From: Streptomyces sp. WAC06614
Lineage (GTDB): Bacteria; Actinomycetota; Actinomycetes; Streptomycetales; Streptomycetaceae
NCBI RefSeq assembly: GCF_003949795.1
Contig: NZ_RPRY01000020.1
Coordinates: 1-45,162, forward strand
Reading direction: 5' to 3'
DNA: 45,162 nt
Of this stretch, positions 33,491 to 41,699 are shown piece by piece. How positions within the stretch are numbered: the stretch's first letter is position 1; each line of letters opens with the position of its first letter. A program made the position numbers and the translations under genes. The notes below the pieces were generated by a model. It saw nothing but the letters and a program-made list of their open reading frames with translations, was not told the origin of the DNA and did no database searches.

Positions 33491-33682
33491 TCAGACCAGG
33501 GCCGGGACCGGGCGGCGGGGCTCCACCGTCCGGCCGTCGGGCAGCAGTTCGCCGGTGTCGTCGAACACGACCGCGCCGTTGCACAGCAGGCTCCAGCCCT
33601 GTTCGGGGTGGGAGACGATGGTCCGGGCCGCTTCACGGCCCGGGCTGTCGGCGGGCGGGCAGGGGGGCTGGTGGGAGCACAT
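33491..33682 (-). CDS. DUF5999 family small protein
   Basis: A 63-aa cytoplasmic protein that I recognise as DUF5999, a short Streptomyces family of unknown function. The hallmarks are the cysteine-bearing start MCSHQPPCPPADSPGREAAR and the core HPEQGWSLLCNGAVVFDDTG followed by ELLPDGR. Cysteines 2, 8 and about 34 may bind metal. ATG 33682 has GAGGAGG six bases upstream. The micropeptide gene follows after 13 bases. TAATAC at 33762-33757 (minus strand) is a possible -10, with a leader of about 70 bases. Confidence 0.75.
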   Translation of the reverse strand: MCSHQPPCPPADSPGREAARTIVSHPEQGWSLLCNGAVVFDDTGELLPDGRTVEPRRPVPALV

Positions 33683-33836
33683 GGCGCACCTCCTCGCAGT
33701 GTGGGGCGGAGGGCCGGCGGTCACCCGGTCGATTCCGCGATCCACGGTGGCGAGGAGTATTACTGATCACACTGCTCCGGCGTAACCCGTATTCGCCACC
33801 CGGTTCACTGAGCACATGCCCGATTACCATGCGTTC

Positions 33837-34271
33837 ATGCCCGTTTTTCGGATCGTTCGACGGACCGCCGCCCCCGCGACGGACGCCTGGCTGCGGCTGA
33901 CGGACTGGGAACGCCATGGCGCACAGGTGCCGCTGACCCGGACGGTGATCGACACGGCCGGGCCCACCCGCGCCGGAACGGTCTTCACCGCGCGCTCGGG
34001 TGTGGGAAGGGTCACGGTCGACGACCCGATGGAGGTCACCCTCTGGCGGCCCCCGGAGGAGGACCGCCCGGGGCTGGTGCGCCTGGAGAAGCGCGGCCGG
34101 GTCGTCCTGGGCTGGGCGGAGATCGAGGTGCGTCCCCGGCCGGCGGGCGGCGCGGAGGTGCACTGGCGCGAGGACCTGCGCCTGCGGGGGCTGCCCCGGT
34201 TCCTCGACCCCGTGGTGGCGGCGGTGGGACGGCGCGTCTTCGGACGGGCGCTGGACCGGCTGCTGCGCTGA
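33837..34271 (+). CDS. SRPBCC (polyketide cyclase/START-like) family protein
   Basis: A 144-aa protein of the SRPBCC fold. It opens VFRIVRRTAAPATDAWLRLT and continues with DWERHGAQVPLTRT, GTVFTARSGVGRVTVDDPME and GWAEIEVRPRPAGGAEVHWR, in the order typical of actinobacterial SRPBCC proteins. These bind hydrophobic ligands or act as cyclases or chaperones; no specific role can be given. ATG 33837 fits the family start; ATG 33816 in frame is the alternative. Neither has a ribosome site. The upstream spacer (33683-33836) is the least GC-rich stretch nearby and probably holds divergent promoters. Confidence 0.72.
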   Translation: MPVFRIVRRTAAPATDAWLRLTDWERHGAQVPLTRTVIDTAGPTRAGTVFTARSGVGRVTVDDPMEVTLWRPPEEDRPGLVRLEKRGRVVLGWAEIEVRPRPAGGAEVHWREDLRLRGLPRFLDPVVAAVGRRVFGRALDRLLR

Positions 34272-34314
34272 GCACCGCGGCCGGTCCGGCGGCCCCGCCG
34301 CCGCCCCTTGCGGG

Positions 34315-35541
34315 TCAGCGGATCGGCATGTCCGAGAGGGTGCGGGCGATCACCAGGCGCTGGATCTCGCTGGTGCCCTCGAAGATGGTGTAGATGGCGG
34401 CGTCCCGGTGCATCCGCTCCACCGGGTACTCGCGCGTGTAGCCGTTGCCGCCGAGGATCTGGATCGCCTGGGCGGTGACCTTCTTGGCCACCTCGCTCGC
34501 GTAGAGCTTGGACATCGAGCCCTCGGCGGAGGTGAAGGGTCGGCCCGCGACCGCCATCCAGGAGGCCCGCCACACGAGCAGCCGGGCGGCGTCGATCTGG
34601 GTGCGCATGTCGGCGAGCTGGAAGGCCACGCCCTGGTTGTCGATGATCGGCCGGCCGAACTGGGTCCGGGTCCGGGCGTAGTCGAGGGCCACCTCGTACG
34701 CGGCGCGGGCGGTGCCCACGGCCATCGCGCCGACCGCCGGGCGGGAGGCCTCGAAGGTGGCCATGGCGGCGTTCTTCACCCGCTCCCCGCCGCTCCTGGC
34801 CTTCTCGCGGGCCCGTGCCAGCCGCTCGTCCAGCTTCTCCTTGCCGCCGAGCAGGCAGGAGCCGGGGATCCGTACGTCCTCCAGCACGACCTCCGCGGTG
34901 TGCGAGGCGCGGATGCCGTGCTTCTGGAACTTCTGGCCCTGGGACAGGCCGGGGGTCCGCGGCGGGACGATGAAGGAGGCGTGGCCCTTGGTGCCCAGCT
35001 CCGGGTCCACGACGGCGACGACGATGTGCACGTTGGCGATGCCGCCGTTGGTGGCCCAGGTCTTGGTGCCGTTGAGGACCCACTCGTCCTTGGCCTCGTC
35101 GTAGACGGCGCGGGTGCGCATCGCGCCCACGTCGGAGCCGGCGTCGGGCTCGGAGGAGCAGAAGGCGGCCACCTTCACGTCGTCCGGGGTGCCGTACATC
35201 TGCGGGATCCAGGTGCCGATCTGCTCCTCGGTGCCGTTGGCGAGGACGCCGATGGCGGCCAGGCCGGTGCCGACGATCGACAGGGCGATGCCCGCGTCGC
35301 CCCAGAACAGCTCCTCCATGGCCATCGGGACGCCGAGGCCCGTCGGGTCGAAGAACTGCTGCGCGTAGAAGTCCAGGGAGTAGATGCCGACCTTGGCGGC
35401 CTCCTGGATGATCGGCCAGGGAGTCTCCTCCCGCTCGTCCCATTCGGCGGCGGCAGGACGGATGACATCGGCGGCGAAGCCGTGAATCCAGTCACGGACC
35501 TGCTTCTGGTCCTCGTTGAGCTCCATGGTGAACTCCGCCAT
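34315..35541 (-). CDS. Acyl-CoA dehydrogenase
   Basis: A 408-aa flavoenzyme that oxidises an acyl-CoA to the enoyl-CoA, passing electrons to electron-transfer flavoprotein. The three ACAD domains are in order: N-terminal helices (residues 5-118), beta domain with [11 protein letters not shown] near 128 and TKTWATNGG, and the C-terminal helical domain. The catalytic-base region reads [19 protein letters not shown] near residue 388, where Glu aligns with the ACAD catalytic Glu. ATG 35541 has GGAGGGG a few bases upstream. It is divergent from a TetR gene, with two palindromes between them that probably regulate both. Chain length unknown. Confidence 0.9.
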   Translation of the reverse strand: MAEFTMELNEDQKQVRDWIHGFAADVIRPAAAEWDEREETPWPIIQEAAKVGIYSLDFYAQQFFDPTGLGVPMAMEELFWGDAGIALSIVGTGLAAIGVLANGTEEQIGTWIPQMYGTPDDVKVAAFCSSEPDAGSDVGAMRTRAVYDEAKDEWVLNGTKTWATNGGIANVHIVVAVVDPELGTKGHASFIVPPRTPGLSQGQKFQKHGIRASHTAEVVLEDVRIPGSCLLGGKEKLDERLARAREKARSGGERVKNAAMATFEASRPAVGAMAVGTARAAYEVALDYARTRTQFGRPIIDNQGVAFQLADMRTQIDAARLLVWRASWMAVAGRPFTSAEGSMSKLYASEVAKKVTAQAIQILGGNGYTREYPVERMHRDAAIYTIFEGTSEIQRLVIARTLSDMPIR

Positions 35542-35575
35542 GTCCCCTCCACTGACTATGCTTGATCCAGCACGC

Positions 35576-35625
35576 GTTACTTGCGGTAACAGCCACCGCG
35601 CGCACAGTCTGTTACTGACCAGTAA
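35576..35625. promoter_or_regulatory. Two palindromic operators between acyl-CoA dehydrogenase and TetR genes
   Basis: GTTAC-TTGCG-GTAAC (35576-35590) and TTACTG-AC-CAGTAA (35612-35625) are perfect inverted repeats in the 183-bp divergent spacer. The second resembles operators of TetR-family regulators of fatty acid genes. The simplest reading is that the adjacent TetR protein (35725-36372) binds one or both, controlling itself and the dehydrogenase. Confidence 0.5.
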
Positions 35626-35724
35626 GGACTGTCAACGTCCCCCGCCGATTCGTTCGGCAGGGTGTGCGGGGTGTTACGTTGCGTGGGCGGCACGCACCAT
35701 CGCACGGGCGGGGAGATACACGTC

Positions 35725-36372
35725 ATGGGGACCACCCAGCAGACCGGACAGCAGCCGGCCACGGCCGAGCAGCGCCGACGGGAGCTGCTCGAAGCGGCGG
35801 ACCGGGTCGTCCTGCGGGACGGGCCGAAGGCCTCCATGAACGCCATCGCCGCCGAGGCGGGCATCACCAAGCCGATCCTCTACCGGCACTTCGGCGACAA
35901 GGCCGGGCTCTACCAGGCGCTGGCCGTCCGGCACACCGACGCCCTGCTGGAGTCCCTGCGCGCCGCGCTCGACGCCCCGGCCGAGCGGCGCAAGCGCGTG
36001 GAGGCCACCCTGGACACCTACCTGGCCGCGATCGAGGCACGCCCCCAGGTCTACCGCTTCCTGATGCACCCGGCCGAGGACTCGCACACCGCCGAGCGCG
36101 GCTTCGACGTCGGCCTGCACTCGGCCCCGCTGCTGCGCCGGCTCGGCGAGGAGCTGGCCAAGGTGATCGCGGAGCGGGTGGACCTCGGCCCCGGCGGCGA
36201 CGAACTGGCGCGGGTGTGGGGCCACGGCATCGTCGGGATGATGCACGCCGCCGGCGACTGGTGGCTGGGCGAGCGGCCCTGCGCACGCACCGCCCTGGTC
36301 GGCGGCCTGACCGATCTGCTGTGGGGCCGCCTGGGCACGGCGGGCAACCGGGCGGGCGGCCCCGGCTTCTGA
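35725..36372 (+). CDS. TetR-family regulator, probably of acyl-CoA metabolism
   Basis: A 215-aa one-component regulator. The helix-turn-helix lies at residues 16-62 (RRRELLEAADRVVLRDGPKA, then EAGITKPILYRHFGDKAGLY). The C-terminal ligand domain contains YRFLMHPAEDSHTAERGF and LARVWGHGIVGMMHAAGDWW, as in regulators that bind acyl-CoA or other lipids. ATG 35725 has GGGGAG about nine bases upstream. It is divergent from the acyl-CoA dehydrogenase and shares the palindromic spacer with it. Acyl-CoA as ligand is inference from this context. Confidence 0.87.
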   Translation: MGTTQQTGQQPATAEQRRRELLEAADRVVLRDGPKASMNAIAAEAGITKPILYRHFGDKAGLYQALAVRHTDALLESLRAALDAPAERRKRVEATLDTYLAAIEARPQVYRFLMHPAEDSHTAERGFDVGLHSAPLLRRLGEELAKVIAERVDLGPGGDELARVWGHGIVGMMHAAGDWWLGERPCARTALVGGLTDLLWGRLGTAGNRAGGPGF

Positions 36373-36445
36373 CGGCGCACGGGCCCGGGGGCCGTCCTCG
36401 GCCCTCCCCGGCCTCCCCGGCCTCTCCGCCGCCCCTGCGCGCCCC

Positions 36446-36985
36446 CTACGCCGACCAGGGCGCCCGGCGGATCTGCCGCTGGAGCTTACGGGCCCGCAGG
36501 CCCGTGACCCGGTCCGCGTAGACCGTGCCGTCGAGGTGGTCGCACTCGTGCTGGAGGCAGCGGGCGAAGAAGCCCGTGCCCTCGATCCGCACGGGCGCCC
36601 CGTCCTTGGTGAAACCCTCGACCACGGCCCGGTCGTGGCGGACCGTGCCGGCCTCCAGGCCGGGCAGGGACAGACAGCCCTCCGGGCCGCGCAGCTCGAT
36701 CCCGTCGGCCTCCACCAGCCGCGGGTTGACCACGTGCCCGAGGTGGCGCACGTCCTCGTCGTCCGGGCAGTCGTAGACGAAGACCCGCTGGTCCACACCG
36801 ATCTGGTTCGCGGCCAGCCCCACGCCCTGGGCGGCGTACATGGTGGCGAACATGTCCTCGACCAGCCGGTCGAGGGCCGGGCCGAACTCGGTGACCTCCC
36901 GGCAGGGCGAGTGGAGCACGGGCTCGCCCAGCAGGCTCATCGTGCGGACGTGACCGGAGGTGCCGGGAATGGGGCGCTGTCGCAT
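36446..36985 (-). CDS. def: Peptide deformylase
   Basis: Removes the formyl group from the N-terminal methionine of new proteins; 179 aa, cytoplasmic metalloenzyme. The three motifs are intact: GVGLAANQ (residues 54-61), EGCLSLPG (102-109) with the metal-binding Cys, and QHECDH (145-150) with both metal histidines and the catalytic Glu. ATG 36985 is preceded by TACGCT and six bases, which suggests a leaderless mRNA. Streptomyces carry several def paralogues, so this may not be the essential one; fmt is not adjacent. Confidence 0.93.
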   Translation of the reverse strand: MRQRPIPGTSGHVRTMSLLGEPVLHSPCREVTEFGPALDRLVEDMFATMYAAQGVGLAANQIGVDQRVFVYDCPDDEDVRHLGHVVNPRLVEADGIELRGPEGCLSLPGLEAGTVRHDRAVVEGFTKDGAPVRIEGTGFFARCLQHECDHLDGTVYADRVTGLRARKLQRQIRRAPWSA

Positions 36986-36991
36986 GGCCGT

Positions 36992-36997
36992 AGCGTA
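36992..36997 (-). promoter_or_regulatory. -10 element of leaderless def
   Basis: On the minus strand TACGCT (TAnnnT) ends six bases before the def ATG, the same spacing as at 7188-7193. No ribosome site lies between. Confidence 0.4.
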
Positions 36998-37109
36998 CGT
37001 CGCACGACGATATGAGTAGTTCCGCGGTGCTACCCGGACGCCGCGGTCAGGGGTCTGGCCGGTTCTGGATAGGCTGGGCCCGGGACCAACCCGAGGAGGA
37101 ACAGGGACG

Positions 37110-38348
37110 ATGGCAGGCAACACGGAGCCGCTTTCGCCGCGCGCCAAGCTGGCCGTGACGGCGGGGAAGGCCGCGGCGGCGGTGTCGCGGGCCGCGGGAC
37201 GCGGAAGCGGATCGGTGATCGGAGGCAAGGTCGCGCTCAGGCTCGACCCCGATCTGCTCTCCGCACTGGCGCAGCATCTCGACGTCGTCCTCGTATCGGC
37301 GACGAACGGCAAGACCACCACCACGCGTCTGATCGCCGAGGCGCTGCGGGCCAGCGGCCCGGTCGTCTCCAACGCCCTCGGCGCGAACATGCCGGCCGGC
37401 ATCACCTCCGCCCTCGCGGGCGGTTCGGACGCCAAGTACGGCGTCATCGAGGTGGACGAGAAGTACCTGGCGATGGTGGCCCGGGACGTGACGCCCAAGG
37501 CCATCGCGCTGCTGAACCTCTCGCGCGACCAGCTGGACCGCGCCGCCGAGACCCGCATGCTCGCGGAGAAGTGGCGCGAGGGCCTGTCGGGCTCCAAGGC
37601 CGTGATCGTCGCCAACTGCGACGACCCGCTGATCGTGTGGGCCGCCTCGTCCTCGCAGAACGTGGTCTGGGTCGCCGCCGGGCAGGAGTGGAAGGACGAC
37701 GCCTGGTCGTGCCCCTCCTGCGGTGGCGTCATGCAGCGCCCGGGCGACGACTGGTACTGCGCCGAGTGCGGCTTCCGCCGCCCGACGCCCACCTGGGCGC
37801 TGTCCGGCGACCACGTGCTCGACCCGCACGGTTCGGCCTGGCCGATCCGGCTCCAGCTGCCCGGCCGCGCCAACAAGGCCAACGCCGCCACCTCGGCCGC
37901 CGTGGCCGCCGTCTTCGGCGTGCCCCCGCAGGTCGCGCTGGAGCGCATGTACCAGGTCCAGGCCGTGGCCGGCCGCTACGACGTGGTGACCTTCCAGGGC
38001 CGCCAGCTGCGGCTGCTGCTCGCGAAGAACCCCGCGGGCTGGCTCGAAACGTTTTCGCTGATCGACCCGGCGCCCGCGCCGGTGATCCTGGCGGTCAACG
38101 CGCGCGGCGCCGACGGCACCGACACCTCCTGGCTGTGGGACGTGGACTACCCGCGTCTGGCCGGCCACCCGATCTTCGTCATCGGTGACCGCAAGCTGGA
38201 CCTGGCCGTCCGGCTCGACGTCGCCGGCCTGGACTTCCGGGTCTGCGAGACCCTCGACGAGGCCGTGCAGCTCGCGCCGCCCGGCCAGATCGAGCTCATC
38301 GGCAACTACACCGCTTTCCAGGACGTGCGCCGCCGCGTCGGCAACTAG
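37110..38348 (+). CDS. murT: MurT, lipid II isoglutaminyl synthase ligase subunit
   Basis: The Mur-ligase-like subunit that, with GatD, amidates the D-glutamate of lipid II in peptidoglycan synthesis at the cytoplasmic face of the membrane. At 412 aa it has the ATP loop SATNGKTTTTR near residue 63, the Mur central domain and a zinc ribbon of four cysteines (SCPSCGG and YCAECGF, about residues 205-230), an insertion typical of MurT. The C-terminal DUF1727 part ends IELIGNYTAFQDVRRR. ATG 37110 has GAGGAGGAA upstream. gatD follows after 20 bp, so the pair forms the complex as in Staphylococcus aureus and mycobacteria. Confidence 0.95.
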   Translation: MAGNTEPLSPRAKLAVTAGKAAAAVSRAAGRGSGSVIGGKVALRLDPDLLSALAQHLDVVLVSATNGKTTTTRLIAEALRASGPVVSNALGANMPAGITSALAGGSDAKYGVIEVDEKYLAMVARDVTPKAIALLNLSRDQLDRAAETRMLAEKWREGLSGSKAVIVANCDDPLIVWAASSSQNVVWVAAGQEWKDDAWSCPSCGGVMQRPGDDWYCAECGFRRPTPTWALSGDHVLDPHGSAWPIRLQLPGRANKANAATSAAVAAVFGVPPQVALERMYQVQAVAGRYDVVTFQGRQLRLLLAKNPAGWLETFSLIDPAPAPVILAVNARGADGTDTSWLWDVDYPRLAGHPIFVIGDRKLDLAVRLDVAGLDFRVCETLDEAVQLAPPGQIELIGNYTAFQDVRRRVGN

Positions 38349-38368
38349 TACCCCCGAAGGACAAGAGC

Positions 38369-39097
38369 ATGAGCGACAACAGCCTGCGTCTGGTGTGGGT
38401 CTACCCCGACCTGCTGAGCACGTACGGAGACCAGGGCAACGCCCTGGTGGTGGAGCGCCGGGCGCGCCTGCGCGGACTCGACGTCCAGCGCGTGGACGTC
38501 CGCAGCGACCAGCCGATCCCGACCTCGGGCGACATCTACCTGATCGGCGGCGGTGAGGACCGCCCGCAGCGCCTGGCCGCGGAGCGGCTGCTGCGCGACG
38601 GCGGTCTGGAGCGGGCCGTCTCCAACGGCGCCATCGTCTTCTCCGTCTGCGCCGGCTACCAGATCCTCGGCAACGAGTTCGTCAACGACATGGGCGAGCG
38701 CCAGCAGGGCCTGGGCCTGCTGGACGTGGTCACCGTGCGCGGCGAGGGCGAGCGGTGCGTCGGTGACGTGCTGGCCGACATCGACCCGCAGCTCGGCCTG
38801 CCGCAGCTGACCGGCTTCGAGAACCACCAGGGCGTCACGCACCTGGGCCCGACGGCCAAGCCGTTCGCCCGGGTCCGGCTGGGCCGTGGCAACGGCACCG
38901 GCGACGGCACCGAAGGCGCGTACAACGACACGGTGTTCGGCACCTACATGCACGGCCCCGTGATGGCCCGCAACCCGCAGATCGCGGACCTGCTGCTGAA
39001 GCTGGCCCTCGACGTGAACGCGCTGCCGCCGGTCGACGACCGCTGGCACGAGGAGCTGCGCGCCGAGCGCATCGCGGCGGCCACCCAGCCCGCCTAG
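38369..39097 (+). CDS. gatD: GatD, lipid II isoglutaminyl synthase glutaminase subunit
   Basis: The class I glutamine amidotransferase subunit that supplies ammonia to MurT; 242 aa. The catalytic Cys94 is in VFSVCAGYQ and the catalytic His195 in GTYMHGPV. The start SDNSLRLVWVYPDLLSTYGD is conserved in the family. It lies 20 bp downstream of murT, a two-gene operon closed by a strong terminator at 39114-39153. Cys94 has the same number as in the S. aureus protein. Confidence 0.95.
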   Translation: MSDNSLRLVWVYPDLLSTYGDQGNALVVERRARLRGLDVQRVDVRSDQPIPTSGDIYLIGGGEDRPQRLAAERLLRDGGLERAVSNGAIVFSVCAGYQILGNEFVNDMGERQQGLGLLDVVTVRGEGERCVGDVLADIDPQLGLPQLTGFENHQGVTHLGPTAKPFARVRLGRGNGTGDGTEGAYNDTVFGTYMHGPVMARNPQIADLLLKLALDVNALPPVDDRWHEELRAERIAAATQPA

Positions 39098-39113
39098 TCC
39101 GCACCCGGCGTAC

Positions 39114-39153
39114 GGCCCGGATTCCCCGCGGGGAGTCCGGGCCGCCGTCTTTT
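39114..39153 (+). terminator. Rho-independent terminator after gatD
   Basis: Arms 39114-39128 and 39129-39143 form a 15-bp stem with one G-T pair and no unpaired loop on paper, so the top of the stem must open. TTTT at 39150-39153 follows. It separates the murT-gatD operon from pfkA. Confidence 0.75.
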
Positions 39154-39187
39154 CGTACGATCATCCGGACCAGCATGTGGAGGATGG

Positions 39188-39251
39188 TTCGGTCCACCCG
39201 CCCTCCGCTTGTAGGGTGGCCGGTAGTTCCAACCGGACGACGTGGTCCGGT
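39188..39251 (+). promoter_or_regulatory. Candidate pfkA promoter and leader inverted repeat
   Basis: TTCGGT (39188) and TAGGGT (39212-39217), with an 18-base spacer, are a plausible weak promoter. The predicted leader contains ACCGGAC-N6-GTCCGGT (39232-39251), a perfect 7-bp inverted repeat that can fold or bind a regulator. Confidence 0.3.
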
Positions 39252-39282
39252 CGTCGGCCCACGTTGCAAAGGTCTTCCTGCC

Positions 39283-40308
39283 ATGCGCATTGGTGTGCTC
39301 ACCTCCGGCGGCGACTGCCCCGGTCTGAACGCCGTCATCCGCTCCGTCGTGCACCGCGCCGTCGTCGATCACGGTGACGAGGTCATCGGCTTCCACGACG
39401 GGTGGAAGGGCCTGCTGGAGTGCGACTACCGCAAGCTCGACCTGGACTCCGTGGCGGGCATCCTGGCGCGCGGCGGCACCATGCTGGGTTCCTCCCGGGT
39501 CCAGCCGGCGCACCTGCGCGACGGCGTCGAGCGGGCCCGCGGGCACGTGGCCGACCTCGGCCTGGACGCGGTCATCCCGATCGGCGGCGAGGGCACCCTG
39601 AAGGCCGCGAACCTGCTGGCGCAGGCCGGCCTGCCGATCGTCGGCGTCCCCAAGACCATCGACAACGACATCGCCTCGACCGACGTCACCTTCGGCTTCG
39701 ACACGGCCGTGACGGTCGCCACCGAGGCCCTGGACCGGCTCAAGACCACCGCCGAGTCGCACCAGCGCGTGATGGTCGTCGAGGTGATGGGCCGGCACAC
39801 CGGCTGGATCGCCCTGCACTCGGGCATGGCGGCCGGCGCCCACGCCATCGTGGTCCCCGAGCGCCCCTTCGACATCGACGAGCTGACCGCGATCGTCGGC
39901 GAGCGGTTCTCCGCGGGCAAGCGCTTCGCGATCGTCGTGGTCGCCGAGGGCGCCAAGCCGCGGCCCGGCTCGATGGAGCTGGAGGAGGGCGGCAAGGACA
40001 TGTACGGGCACGAGCGCTTCGTCGGCATCGGCAACCGCCTCGCCGTCGAGCTGGAGGACCGCCTGGGCAAGGAGGCCCGCCCGGTCATCCTCGGCCACGT
40101 CCAGCGCGGCGGCACCCCCACCGCGTACGACCGGGTGCTGGCCACCCGCTTCGGCTGGCACGCGGTGGAGGCGGCGCACCGCGGCGAGTTCGGCATGCTG
40201 ACCGCCCTGCGCGGCACGGACATCGTGATGGTGCCGCTGGCGGAGGCCGTCCAGACCCTCAAGACGGTCCCGACCGAGCGCTACGACGAGGCGCAGAACG
40301 TCCTGTAG
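39283..40308 (+). CDS. pfkA: 6-phosphofructokinase (group III actinobacterial)
   Basis: Phosphorylates fructose-6-phosphate to the 1,6-bisphosphate; 341 aa. The phosphoryl-donor site GGEGT covers residues 101-105 and the catalytic loop PKTIDND covers 123-129. In E. coli numbering the donor-specific positions are Gly104 and Lys124. Gly104 is the ATP-type residue, whereas Lys124 is the residue seen in PPi-dependent enzymes; this mixture is known in the S. coelicolor ATP-PFKs. ATP is the likely donor. ATG 39283 has AAAGG about eleven bases upstream. A terminator follows at 40341. Several pfk copies are usual in Streptomyces. Confidence 0.93.
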   Translation: MRIGVLTSGGDCPGLNAVIRSVVHRAVVDHGDEVIGFHDGWKGLLECDYRKLDLDSVAGILARGGTMLGSSRVQPAHLRDGVERARGHVADLGLDAVIPIGGEGTLKAANLLAQAGLPIVGVPKTIDNDIASTDVTFGFDTAVTVATEALDRLKTTAESHQRVMVVEVMGRHTGWIALHSGMAAGAHAIVVPERPFDIDELTAIVGERFSAGKRFAIVVVAEGAKPRPGSMELEEGGKDMYGHERFVGIGNRLAVELEDRLGKEARPVILGHVQRGGTPTAYDRVLATRFGWHAVEAAHRGEFGMLTALRGTDIVMVPLAEAVQTLKTVPTERYDEAQNVL

Positions 40309-40340
40309 CCCCCGGTGGCCCCGGTTCGCCCCGTTTCGAC

Positions 40341-40368
40341 GCCCCCGGCCGCGAGCGCGGTCGGGGGC
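40341..40368 (+). terminator. Hairpin terminator after pfkA
   Basis: Arms 40341-40352 and 40357-40368 form a 12-bp stem with one G-T pair and a GAGC loop. It lies 32 bases past the pfkA stop and before the CtaG-type gene. There is no T tract. Confidence 0.65.
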
Positions 40369-40411
40369 GCCATTACTGTAGGGGGCGCACCACGGTCAAG
40401 GGAGTGAGCAG

Positions 40412-41368
40412 ATGGATCACAGCGGGCACGGCATGGACATGGACATGGACCTGCCGCCCTTCACCCTCGGCCGGGGGCTGGAGTTCTCCTTCGACGCCTT
40501 CTTCCTGATCGGCTGCCTGCTCGGGCTGGCCCTGTACGGCTGGGGCGTGGTGCGGCTGCGCCGCCGCGGCGACACCTGGTCGGCCGGCCGGACCGTCTCC
40601 TTCGTGATCGGCGTGCTGAGCGTCGCCCTGGTGATGTGCACCAAGCTCAACGACTACGGCATGGTCCTGTTCAGCGTGCACATGGTCCAGCACATGGTGA
40701 TCAGCATGCTCTCGCCGATCCTGCTGCTGCTCGGGGCCCCGGTGACGCTGGCGCTGCGCGCCCTGCCGCCGGCCGGCCGGGGCCGTAAGGGGCCGCGCGA
40801 GGTGCTGCTGATGTTCCTGCACAGCCGCTACGTGCGGGTGGTCACGCACCCGGCGTTCACGATCCCGCTGTTCATCGCGAGCCTGTACGCGCTGTACTTC
40901 ACCCCGCTGTTCGACACGCTGATGGGCAGCAAGGCCGGCCACATCGGCATGATGGTCCACTTCCTCGCGGTCGGCCTGGTGTTCTTCTGGCCGATCATGG
41001 GCGTGGACCCGGGCCCGCACCGCCCCGGCTACGTGATGCGGATGCTGGAGCTGTTCGCCGGCATGCCCTTCCACGCGTTCTTCGGCATCGCGCTGATGAT
41101 GGCGAGCGAGCCCATGATCAGCACGTACGCGCACCCTCCGGCCTCGCTGGGCGTGGACGCCCTGCAGGACCAGCAGTGGGCGGGCGGCATCGCCTGGGCC
41201 TTCAGCGAGATCCCCTCGGTGCTGGTGCTGATCGCGCTGGTCTACCAGTGGTACCACTCCGAGCAGCGGGCGGCGAAGCGCGCCGACCGGGCCGCGGACC
41301 GCGACGGGGACCGGGAGCTGGAGGCGTACAACGCGTATCTCGCCTCGCTCCGCGCGCGTGGCCAGTAG
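40412..41368 (+). CDS. CtaG-type cytochrome c oxidase assembly protein
   Basis: A polytopic membrane protein of 318 aa from the caa3_CtaG family, which helps assemble or metallate cytochrome c oxidase. The N terminus is a His/Met/Asp run (MDHSGHGMDMDMD) likely to bind copper. About seven transmembrane helices follow, including FFLIGCLLGLALYGWGVVRL and IPLFIASLYALYFTP. Conserved in-membrane histidines are seen in SVHMVQHMVIS and in GMMVHFLAVGLVFFWP. The tail after residue 285 is charged. GGGAG lies upstream of ATG 40412. It is followed by a short membrane protein gene. Confidence 0.87.
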   Translation: MDHSGHGMDMDMDLPPFTLGRGLEFSFDAFFLIGCLLGLALYGWGVVRLRRRGDTWSAGRTVSFVIGVLSVALVMCTKLNDYGMVLFSVHMVQHMVISMLSPILLLLGAPVTLALRALPPAGRGRKGPREVLLMFLHSRYVRVVTHPAFTIPLFIASLYALYFTPLFDTLMGSKAGHIGMMVHFLAVGLVFFWPIMGVDPGPHRPGYVMRMLELFAGMPFHAFFGIALMMASEPMISTYAHPPASLGVDALQDQQWAGGIAWAFSEIPSVLVLIALVYQWYHSEQRAAKRADRAADRDGDRELEAYNAYLASLRARGQ

Positions 41369-41400
41369 CGCACGGGCCGTACCAGGCGCCACCATGGGGC

Positions 41401-41559
41401 ATGACCGGATCTGTGAAGGCGATGGCCGTGCTGACCTTCGCCGCCCTGGTGGTCGTCGCCACGTACTCGGTGGCGCTCGGCAGCAACGGCTGGCTGTGGT
41501 TCGGCTGGATCGTGCTGGGTCTGCTGACCGTCGCCATGGCCGCCTCCCGTAACGGCTGA
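41401..41559 (+). CDS. Small membrane protein, 52 aa
   Basis: A 52-aa protein with two hydrophobic segments (AMAVLTFAALVVVATYSVAL and WLWFGWIVLGLLTVAMAA) and a short cytoplasmic tail. It starts at ATG 41401, 32 bp after the CtaG-type gene, on the same strand; the ribosome site is poor. A similar short protein often follows this gene in Streptomyces, as I recall. Its last codons are part of a 26-bp tandem duplication. Function unknown. Confidence 0.6.
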   Translation: MTGSVKAMAVLTFAALVVVATYSVALGSNGWLWFGWIVLGLLTVAMAASRNG

Positions 41560-41600
41560 CCGCGGCCCGTCCCCGTAACGGCTGACCGCGGCCCGTCCCC
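41549..41600 (+). repeat. 26-bp tandem duplication across a stop codon
   Basis: Bases 41549-41574 are repeated exactly at 41575-41600. The unit contains the last two codons and TGA of the small membrane protein. A partial third copy of about four bases follows, before the sequence diverges. Confidence 0.9.
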
Positions 41601-41699
41601 GTACCGCGCTCGCCGCCGCCCGGAGCCGCGCTCGCGCGCCCGCCCGCGGGCCCGCTGCGTCCTCCCACCCCCTGCGCACGGGGGCTGACGGTCCGTACG

